DNA of 64,000 nt, taken from Vanilla planifolia (lineage: Eukaryota > Streptophyta > Magnoliopsida > Asparagales > Orchidaceae). The translations under genes were made by a program, and so were the position numbers. How positions within the stretch are numbered: the stretch's first letter is position 1; each line of letters opens with the position of its first letter. Below the pieces are notes generated by a model. It saw only the letters and a list, made by a program, of their open reading frames with translations, ran no database searches and was not told where the DNA came from. This document shows positions 54,001 to 64,000 of the stretch, one piece after another. The stretch spans positions 1,194,501-1,258,500 of the forward strand of contig JAIUJO010000089.1 in NCBI GenBank assembly GCA_023846275.1. Direction: 5' to 3'.

Positions 54001-57000
54001 TTTTTAGTACTAACTAAAATAAAATCGTACAAATAAATTATCATCATAATATAATATAAATATAACTTGTATAACAATATATATAAAGTTCAAATTGATG
54101 TTTTATTTTACTTTCAATTACCCAATCTATACTAAGTATTTCCCACTCTGAAATCTTAAGACTGTGGTCTTCTCTCTTGGTGTCAAATCCCAAAATCTCA
54201 ATTTAATGGATGCATGATCTGTGATGTAAGCACAAATGATACTTAATTATTTGAAAAGATAAATCCAATAAGACAACTAAACATAAAGGAATGCTAAAAT
54301 AAACAAATATGTTGAATAAAATAAAATTCATATCATAACCATGATAATAAATTGCTAGTGTAAGTTTGAAATAGTAATAAATGTCATGCATACTATAAGT
54401 AAACTACATAAAACATAAATACTGGTTTTTCTATTATTTCTAATTTTTAATATTATAAATAATCATCAAGTTTAGTATTCTTTAAATCATTATTCTCATT
54501 AGATCCAATAATTATATCAATATATAGCCTTTAATCATAATCTATTTAATCAATCTAAAAATATTAGGTAGATGTCTAATCCAAATATTGATACTCTACG
54601 ATAACTCCTTAGGTTTAGTGCCTTATGTTAAGTATGGTAGCTATATGTTATGATAAAATTTGGTTGGCTTAGTATCATCCATTATAAATAATGACGTCAT
54701 AACACACACATAGGCATATATTTAATCTGAAGAACAATACTTTATAATAACATCTATTGGGTTTTGTGTCATCAATAACATAACACACACTAAAATATCC
54801 TAGGCATATTATTGAGGACAATATCTTTAAAAAGCTATTTTTTATTATTATTTTTCAGCTATATAATATCATATGATATGTTAATCAAAGCTATTAAAAT
54901 ATATATATATATATATTAGCCTATTTATTATTATCAAAACTAATATACATTATTTATATTTTAAGTGTTTTATTTTATATTTCTTTTATTCACTTTTTTT
55001 ATGATGCCATGTAACAAATACATGAACAAAATAATGTAAATCATGTAATTAATAAAGTCATGTACCAAGTAATATAAAAAATCTTTAATATCATACTAAA
55101 CTATAATATATAAGTATTTTCCATCTTAATAAATATAATTTTAAAGAATCAAAATAAAATAATATTATGTTAGATCACAAATTATAAATTTATTTATATT
55201 TTAAAATTTTATTTATTAAATAAATTTATAATAAAATATATTAAAAAAATATTTCTAAAATAATATTATCATGTTACATAACATGTTATCCAATTTTTAT
55301 ATCTAAATATGATAGTTATCTTCCATTTTGAATTTTAATTTATTTTAGTTTATTAAAATATTATATTTATGTAAGGGTCAATATACATCCAAATTATAAG
55401 TAATTAAAATCATGTAAATTCTCTTTTTATCAATAAGTTGTTACTTATATCATACTTTAACAATTCTTTAAATTGTATCATCCAATTATCTTGAATTAAG
55501 TAATCCATATTATATCGTACATATATGACATCATTATTGTATTAACCGATACCCTTTATTCCTCATTACCTAATATATTAGTTTATTCGAATCTACAAAT
55601 CTAATAAAACAATCATACTCTACAATAATAATATTGTATTATATGTTCCAATTCGACTCCTAATATTTTTAATATATTTTTTGTGTTATACTATGATCCA
55701 TATAATCACACTATATGATATGGAGACTTTTTTAATGATTATATGATAAGGTTAATCCTGCTTTAATATATTGTTTTATTTCTCTCTGCTAACATCATCC
55801 GCTTTTCATACTAATTTGATAAATGCATCATATTATACGAATCAACTCTGTTAAAATTATAGAACTTGAAATTGCACCTTAAGATCACCTACTAATCTAC
55901 CTATTTAGACTTATCAATTCTCTTTCAACTGAAATAGATCATATAATATGATGTTTATATTATTTTGTATGATAGATTCATCTATGCAACAATAATTGTG
56001 CTCTTAGTATTAGTGCGATTTAGCAAAATGACAATTTCAATTATTTTTTACAGCCTTCTCATAGCTCTATCATAAGCTTATCCTATAATGTGATACCACA
56101 ACTCCTCTTTCTTCAACGAATTCAACATAGTAACATAATAGAAAAATGTAGAACTTACATCATTGATGATTCAACCTTTGAACCTCTCCTCTAATGGAAC
56201 AACTTTGCTTCTCAGTTTTGTTATATGAAAGAGCTCATTAGAGCACATAAGTTCACTTGAACTTAGCCTCTATTGGGCCTACTAGACCTATTTATAAGCC
56301 AAGACAACAATATCGTGATGACCTGAACTCCTCAAAGCTCACTATTGAATTAAGCTTGGGAAGTGAGGGTGCTTCAAATCATTTTTTTATCCTACCTATA
56401 CCATGACTATTGAGAATTTGAAAGTCTTATTCCCATGGGTTTCCATATGACATCTTTATAAAACACCTAAATATTATATTATTTACAAATATATCATCTT
56501 ATTTAATATTTTTCTTCAATGATATCTAGAAATTACATATATACCCCCATCAAAATTTAATATTTATATATTTATAAATATATTATTCACTAATTAGTTT
56601 TAATTTAAGCCAAAATTTCTAAAATTATAAATTTAACATGACGCATTTTACTTTATTATTTATAAATTTATCAACTGCTAATTAGATTTAACATAAATCA
56701 TAATTTTTAAAATTTCAAAACTATCTTACATGTCTATTTGATAATTACATTTATACATGTATCTTTAGTAATTTATAAGAAATTTTTTAAATCTTTAAAA
56801 ATTACAAACTCAATGTCATTGAGTTCATCTCCCATGAGTTCTATTTATTCATATACTCAAATAATATATTTTTTTACTAAGTTTGAACTTATGATATATT
56901 ATGAGCACTTTATGGTCATTTTAATAATTTAATATAATAATAATATATTTTAATAGTTTTATATAGAAATAATATATTCTAAGAAATTAATTAGATTAAG

Positions 57001-58500
57001 TTTAATAATACTTTATCACAATCTTTTTTACTTAAATATTAAATTTTTCTATTTGATATAGTTTGAGATTTGAGGGTTGTTACATTTATGATTAAGTTAA
57101 GGGCAAAAAAAATTTAACTAAGGGAGAGGTGGTAGGCTTTGATTCATAAATCATTGTTATGGTGTCAATAAGATGATGTTGTGAAGGATTATAAGGTATA
57201 AGATTTGTGAAAATGGAAGCAAAGTGATTATGTCAAAGAGTGATACTAAGAGCCTCAAGGGGCTCTCGATTAGAAGAGAGGAATTTGGTGTTGTCTTCCT
57301 TGCTAGAGTTATTAAATTACCTTATATGCCCCTTTAAAGTATAAGAAGAAATAAACTTCTTAATATATTTTTTTTGTTATTAAAATAAATGGAAACGATT
57401 GTTGGTGATGAAGGAGAAAGATTACAATCTAATGAGGTGGAAATGTAAGTAACTTTGCTTGCTTCTTAACCAAAAGTGTTTAGAGATTCTCTTTCAAATA
57501 ACAATATCATAGATTCTTAGTCTCCATTTTAGCTTACTTATCTAGTTTCTTACAAATGATGTTAAAAGATGTTAATGTCAAATTTAGATTCAACAGAGTC
57601 AAAAAAAACTTAGTAAAGATTTTTATTGAGTGAAATTATAAAAAAATTAAGTAATAACTTGGATTCTCCTAAGTTTAGGATCACAAAGGAGGACGAGAAA
57701 AACTAGGGGAATAAACTAAAATTCTATTTCTCTTTAGAAAAATGTTTGTTCTTCAAGTAGGCAAATTTATTTCCTTCAATTAAACCCTAAGTGTCACTTC
57801 CAATTAAAGTTTGTGCATCAATAAAGAATGACCAAATATTATCTTTCTTCTTTTATTTCCTTGGAGGTTGTGTTTCATGTGGCGACACAAGACATTGTCA
57901 AAAGGATAGTTAAACTTTACACTTACCTCCTTAGGTGCCAACATTACCAGAAGACATGGGTACGAGATGGATGAATCATGTGCATTATCTTCTTAGACGA
58001 TAGCATTGTAAGCGATGGCAATTAAGTCTTGATTGTCCAACCTCAAGCTGTTAATATTTTCAATAAAGGTTCTCAAACTTTGCATCTCTATTATTTATCG
58101 TATACTTATATTATAGATTGATAACAAAAATTTGTGATGCACGTTTATGCATCTTAAAATTGTAATAAATATTATCAATAAAGGTGTGCTTATTGATAGA
58201 TTATGATTTAATAATAATATTAAAAAGATTAAAACTTTCGAAATTTAGTAATAATACCCAAATCTTTTAATTTAATATATTATTAAGTTTATTTTTATGA
58301 AAATACTTTAAAAATTTTAATCCCATACTAATGCGTAGAGCAATCCTAGTGTCACCAATCAAATTCAAAACAATACTCCCTTCTTTTTTTCGTAAATTAT
58401 TAATATATAGTAATTATCTTTTGTATTTAGACATTTGTCATCACGAAACTGTGTAAGCTCCTTAGCTTGGTTCTTTTGAGCTTTCCTTCGAATAGGGTTT
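54000..58500. other. AT-rich intergenic DNA
   Basis: Very AT-rich, with a short (AT)n run near 54898. 57.1-58.1 kb is less AT-rich but gave no recognisable protein on either strand. No gene is supported. Confidence 0.5.
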
Positions 58501-58519
58501 TGTTAATTGATCTATAGAA

Positions 58520-61500
58520 ATGGTGACAGCGGCGAACCTCATCTTACTGGATTCCTTCTTTGCATCTAGAAAGGTAGCCAATAGGCTGAGCCTTCCTCTG
58601 CTTCAATCCAGGATGGAGCTGGACTGAGAAGGATACGAGGCCGAGCTTCTCCTTATCTACGGCCACTTCGAATCGTCCCTACATCTCTTTCTTCAGCAAT
58701 CCGCACTCAGTTCATCGTCAGACTCCGTGGTCTCGAAGGATCTCAGTGACCTCATGATGTTCCTGGTGCACATGACCCCATACTACCCCCGACGCCAGGC
58801 TAAATTTTCTCATTAGTCTCTCATCTCCTTCAATCCGAACTTCGGACCCTCCCATCTTCCCTTCGTTCCAATTTAGCTCAAGCCATCATCCTCCTTGTCA
58901 ATGAGAAGGTTCGTTATTTTATTTTATTTTTTGGTTGAATTTGTTATAGTGTTCAGTACACTTCAATTTGCAGAGCCACCATTATTCAACATATTTCTTG
59001 TTCAGCATTTTAGTGGGTGGAAATATCTTTTGTTTGTACTGATTAAAGTTATATTTTGAACTGGGCATTAGAGAAAATGGGAAACTTCCACTTCATTGAG
59101 CTTTAAGAGAAGATTATAATTGTTGATATGTTGTTAGACTTGATAAGGCCGTTCTAATTTTTGGTCAAGGTAAAAATTTCATTTCCCTCTGCAAAGAATA
59201 AAACAGGCACTTTTTTCCTATGATTTCGTAAATATAGAATCTTAACTATTTCTTATGTGGCTGTATATTTCTTTTGCTAGATTCCTATATTAAAAAGGGT
59301 TAGGCTGCCAATGCCGAATTCATATTCTGTTATTATAATTACAGGAACAGTCCTTTAACACATCAAGTGAAGTCAGATACATTGATTCTAAGATGCTATT
59401 ATTTCTTTTCGTTAACTGCCTTTCTTCTGGATCCAAAGTTGTTAAAGCCATTTCCAATAGTCAATAGTCATTTTTTTAGTTCTATATTTTTTCCTCTTTT
59501 ATAGGAAAGATTTAGTAATCTACTTCTCTTATAGAATCACAAAGTAAACTTCTTAATGTAACCAAACCATCTAGATTGATTTTCTTTAGTCTTGTCTTCA
59601 ATTTGTAGAATGTCAACTTTCTCCATTATAACAAGTTACTCTTGAAACTTAAAAGCTTTATCTCTATAGCAATCATTCTATTTGTGTGTTTGTACTCATA
59701 CATTGACATTTGATACCATTCAATCTTATAAATTTACCTTTATTCTTGAGTGTGATATTTTGATGACACAGCACTCAGAAGTATGTTTTATTTTTGTCTT
59801 TTTTGTTCGTTGCTTGGATCATATTAATGACATTTTTTTGTTAATTTTTCTATCATTTTGAGGTATAAGCTCAAAATAAGTAAATCTTGTATTGTTACTT
59901 TTTTTATGATAACTATTACAATCAATATGTTTTTGGAATTACATGTTTAAATATAAACTCCTTATATTTATTATAAGAACTAGAAATTCGATACCATTTA
60001 AATTTCAGAGTCATTGTTCATAGATTCAGTTTTTTTATCTATTTGCTTAGTCTTTGTTTTGATTTATCTCTTTGCTTAGTCTTATCAATTGGTATAAAAT
60101 TATTAGCAAAATGCATAATAATGGTTTATCTTAAATTTTACAATTGCTTCAACAATTAGTGTAAAATTAAAGCTATCTTTTATTTGTTATGTTGTTAGAA
60201 AGTTTTATGAAGGAGTGCAAAAGTACTTATGAAGCATTATCTTTTTATGTGCAAAAATGTGAGTTGTGAGAAATTTTCAAAATGTTTTTGATGCTTTTAG
60301 TGTATAGGTAGAAAACATTTTTGAAATTAAGTTTAAGAACACACCCAAGGCCTTAAAGCATAGCCATAATGAAATTCAATTGTAATTAAGAAATTTTTAA
60401 TATGTTCTCCTTAGGCGTGCAAAATTATTTTTAATATATGCAATTTTAGTTTATTTTAATTTTGTTCTAATGCCATATCAATATAAAGCCTCAATATGCA
60501 CTCATCATTTCTTTGTTATACATGTTTTTCATAATTTCAATATCTACAATGATAGCTTCTTTTTTTCCTTTTCTAATGCTTTTTCGAGCATGTGAGGGAA
60601 ATATCATAATAATAATAAATTTGAGTTCATGATGATTCCCTTGTAGAATTAAGAAATTGTTATTTGTTCCTTGAAGTAATGATAAGAAAATGTTACAATC
60701 ATTTTATGTTCTTCATTAAGCTCCTTAATCCCATAACAAACATTCGTTATATAATTGTTTATAGACTTATCCAAAATTGTACTAACCCATTTCTATTTCA
60801 ATTCTTACTTGAGTATTGAAGCTTGAATCCTAAAATTGGTAATACCTTTGTTTTCTGACAATGTGCCTAGTTTGTTGAACAATAATAACATTTATCTTCT
60901 TATGAATCATAATGTTTAATTAACTTAGTGGAATTTATGATTTAATTCTAGATTCTTGAAATTATTTCTTTATACGTATCCATCCATGATGGTGTAGGAA
61001 TCCTTACTTCTTTTCAATTAACTCATTGTTTATATAACCATCTTTGTTAATCTTTAAGTATATTTAGACAATATAACACATTGCTTATAAAAAGTCCTAA
61101 GCATTAGCTTTAACATAATTTTGGACATACATTGCCATGGTTTGGCTACCTTGAGGACAATGGAGAGGTACAAGTCATAAAAGTGGGTGGTTGGGAGGCG
61201 TCCGAGATAAATGGAAAGATACATCATAGAGTTGCCTAGAGGTCAACTGAAAGAATTGGGAAGGAGAGATGGATAAGTGTGGTTTTTAAGTGTATACTAT
61301 AAGCTAAGAGAAATGGCCTATGTGAAATATTTTACCAACTTCAAATGCCTAGATGAAGGATATGAAAGTTTATGGGCTTAAACCAAATGATCTTAAACTA
61401 AGCAAAATGGAATTTGTTTCATAATATTATTTAGTATTACAAGAGGTATGTTGTTCCAATTATTCTATAGAAATTGAAGTTCTCTAGCATGTTATTATTT

Positions 61501-63703
61501 TTTCTTGTTTGTTTTGAAAGTTTAAGCTTTTAATTATGTTTTGCTTATTTGTATATGCAGATGTTGAGTTGGATGTGCCTCTTGAATTATATATGGACAT
61601 TCAGATCGCTGGTGATCGAAACCTCAGAAAAGTTGCATTTTCCTATGTTGTGCACAGTATTCAGCACATGAACAAAAAAAAAAAAGAAATGAAGCAAAAA
61701 ATAAGACTCTTCAAAATATTTTTTTCTCATTGCTGCAGATGCTTGATGCCATATATACTCTATTTTTTCTTAATTTTATTGAATATAATAACTGATGTAT
61801 TATTTCTTGTTTGAAAATTATGGTTTGATTATCGAACTGCTCATGCTATTTGCAAAGCATGCTTTCACAGTTCTTGAAGGTTGATATTTTCCTTATCTCT
61901 ACAATTTGTTAAGCCCCATTAGTTATCTTATTATGCCTTTTTTATTGTTTCTTTTTGCTAAACACATGGTCATGGTATCGGCTCTGTGTTTCCTTCTTGC
62001 TTATTAGCGTGTTGATGATGATGATGATGATAGTGAAGCCTCAAGTGATGAGGATGAGGAATATATTAGAAATCCATGAATCATTCTTAGTAGGGAAGCT
62101 ATTTATAAGGCATGTAGTTGGTGTCTGCAATTTATTTTTTTTTTGCTTTCTTGTATGGAGTTATGAAGATGCAATAAGTATGATGTGATGTCATAATTAT
62201 TCCATATGATAATCTAGGTGGTGCTAGAGTCCATGATATGTTGTGGTGTTAATGGCCAGCAAACAGTGATTGACATATATTGCACTTTAACTTTGAGATG
62301 ATAGGGCTTTCAAAATATTTGCATAAGGTCTAGGATTTTGGATTGAATAGTTTATATTGAAACTATTGTGCAAGTCTTGATTCAATAAAGTAAAAGCCTT
62401 TTTGTTCTAGTTGCGAAAGTTTCAACTAAGTATTTAGTTTTTATGTTTTATGTCGATTTCCATCTACAAGGACGGTCATTCCAACAAGTTATTCTTTCGT
62501 TTGACTAATAAATGCTCTTTATTAATGTTCCACAAATCCTGAATTATTAAAAACTAAAGTGTTGTTTTAATAAGGTCTTTGCAGTTTGGTAAATTGGGTA
62601 AATTTCTTTAATATTGTTCAATTTGACTTGAGACATTCAATCAGTTTTTTGTGCCTAGTCATTGACTAAAAGTTTGTGCTTTGGTTAAGACATGCTTGAG
62701 TTATTATAAGTGCTTCAATCTATTTTTCACATGTTTGAATGGAATGCTATATTGGAAACGGTTTTCTTACTTGTTGATTTGCTATGATATTCTGATATTT
62801 TTTCCCTTGTGTATTCAAAAGAGGAGTTTTTTGAGACAATGCTTATTAATCGTAAAGAATAACCTAGTCACTTGGAGGTGGAGAAGTTGATATGCATAAA
62901 TTTGAGAATTTTCAAATGTCATCGTTATACCTTAAGTAAAAAAATATTCACAGATGGCCTCTATAATTTTGTGGGGTGATATAAGCTTCCCAAAAATATT
63001 TCAAAGAAATTGTTTATCAAAACTTTGATATGTATCTTCTCAATTTTGGCTCTTTTGCATCAATTCCATCTGTAGATTTTCATGTTGCACACTCTATTCT
63101 GTTGAACTTTGAGCAAGACTTTACATTTTTTGTTTGAACTGAAGTTTATGCTATGAAATTGAATAAGATGTGCTATTTCCACTGAAAGGTCTCGATAGTC
63201 TCTCAAGTTTTTGCAGGATTTTGTTTTTTTTTACCTACAGTCTATGTGATTACAAAAATGCTAGTTATGGTAATTGTATTGTAAGGAAAAAATTGACTTA
63301 TGGAGCACTTTCATTGATTAACACATGTTCATTATGATCATTGCTATAAAATTGGGTTAGGTACTGGAATTCCTAAATATTTTTCTAATAGTGATATCTT
63401 TGTACATATTTCCGCACAACACAAGGGCACTACTTCGAGCAAGAAAAAGAAAAAGGCAAAATTGCAAGGTGTTGTTTGCAGTATGAAAAGGTAGCAATGT
63501 CAATCATCAAAAAATGAAGTAGCACACTCCTATCCTCCTCTTATTCATCTTAAAGATGCACTGGTTAATAAACCTTGAATTGAAGTCCTACTTTTTTTTT
63601 TGAAAATTCTTGTTCCAAGCCATAATTCATACTTTGTCTCACTCCACAGGGCATTGCTAAGACGCTCTTCTCTCATCTTCATGCATGCAATGAACGATTT
63701 TAG
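58520..63703 (+). pseudogene. SDA1: SDA1-like ribosome biogenesis protein, degenerate unprocessed copy, probably continues past the recognised part
   Basis: SDA1 is a conserved nucleolar/nuclear protein needed for 60S ribosomal subunit maturation and export and, in yeast, for passing G1. Plus-strand blocks in family order: 58520-58908 (LSLPLLQSRMELD, EGYEAELLLIYGHFESSLHL, HMTPYY, then RTLPSSLRSNLAQAIILLVN); 61561 to about 61740 (VPLELYMDIQIAGDRNLRKV, FSYVVHSI, NEAKNKTLQNI); 61815-61880 (LWFDYRTAHAICKACFHSS); about 62007-62113 (acidic DDDDDDSEASSDEDEE, then REAIYK); 63418-63563 (HKGTTSSKKKKKAKLQ, SYPPLIHLKDA); 63650-63703 (AKTLFSHLHACNERF). Stops interrupt the first block, the FHSS block, the acidic block and the last two blocks, and frames shift near the end of exon 1 and in the NKK/NEAKN stretch. 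Several donors and acceptors are intact. The rest of the family, roughly the C-terminal half, would lie beyond 63.7 kb. I am confident of both identity and decay. Confidence 0.88.
62014..62034 (+). repeat. GAT trinucleotide run in the SDA1 acidic region
   Basis: Consecutive GAT codons encode an Asp run. The family has an acidic DD..SD..D stretch at this place, so the run is ancestral in kind and may have lengthened by slippage. Confidence 0.75.
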
Positions 63704-64000
63704 GTGGTTAGCTTTTCTGTTGATCTCCATGTAGTTATTTTATGTCTTTAGTATGTAGGCACCTATTAGATAATCAGATTTATACTTCTTGGCTATGATT
63801 GCTTCTATAATCATGTTTTCTCCCTATTGTTAACGTTGTCTATGTCCCCTTACTTGGTTGAATGGTGATACCTATAGTTTGATGGTAGTTCTTTTTGTTT
63901 TCTTGCATTTTTCCTTTTTCATTCTTGCCTTATCATTTTAAACTCATTTTTAAACTTATTTATGAAAATTTGTAATTGTACAATATTATCTAGTATTTTT
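63704..64000. other. end of window, likely SDA1 intron
   Basis: After the recognisable block ending at 63703 followed by GTGG, no further SDA1 exon (expected next words like VKMMMLKVIART) is visible before the window ends. Confidence 0.4.

Noticed and set aside
56200-56420. Mixed-composition patch with LTR-like feel
   Set aside because: No repeat partner, TATA context or domain could be found in the window.
1-64000. tRNA, rRNA or snRNA genes
   Set aside because: No cloverleaf with A and B box words, rRNA core sequence or plant snRNA promoter element was recognised by eye.

Overview
The window is nuclear DNA from a flowering plant. It is strongly A+T-rich and has no dense operon-like coding. 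It carries spliced genes with GT..AG introns of plant type, Ty3/gypsy fragments, LTR-like direct repeats and microsatellites. The first exons of two of the broken genes are much richer in G+C than their introns, which would fit a non-grass monocot, but I hold that only loosely. I see no intact protein-coding gene. Nearly all long ORFs are chance or shadow frames.

The main content is three large, intron-retaining, degenerate copies of conserved single-function plant genes. (1) About 2.6-15.8 kb, minus strand: AUGMIN subunit 5 (HAUS5-like), with at least six recognisable exons. (2) 24.84-39.49 kb, minus strand: a class-14 kinesin of the ATK1/KatA type, from the first ATG to the C-terminus, with at least thirteen recognisable exon blocks. 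(3) 58.52-63.70 kb, plus strand, running toward the window edge: an SDA1-like ribosome-biogenesis protein. All three keep exon order and many splice sites but carry in-frame stops and/or frameshifts. They are therefore unprocessed (duplicated) pseudogenes rather than retrocopies. A possible fourth relic, unidentified, lies on the plus strand at 17.5-20.9 kb, and a short membrane-protein-like fragment lies at 1.34-1.74 kb.

Region by region: 0-2.6 kb, AT-rich with a small gene fragment; 2.6-15.8 kb, AUG5 relic with an LTR-like repeat pair (3.94-7.70 kb) inside one intron; 15.9-24.3 kb, AT-rich with the possible fourth relic and an 80-bp duplication; 24.38-24.87 kb, a tandem array of about 93-bp units at the 3' end of the kinesin relic; 24.84-39.49 kb, kinesin relic with a gypsy-type fossil in one intron and an LTR-like, GC-rich insertion in another; 40.0-45.3 kb, an AT microsatellite and LTR-like copies of one family; 46.48-53.09 kb, a gypsy fossil between 1.86-kb direct repeats; 53.1-58.5 kb, AT-rich with little recognisable; 58.5-64 kb, SDA1 relic.

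Taken together, this looks like a low-constraint, transposon-expanded block. One reading is a fractionated paralogous segment left by whole-genome or segmental duplication, or a non-recombining or pericentromeric region. AUG5 and the ATK-type kinesin both serve the acentrosomal spindle and phragmoplast, and SDA1 serves ribosome export and growth. Their linkage is probably ancestral gene order rather than a functional cluster. I found no CRISPR array, rRNA, convincing tRNA or novel defence-like system.
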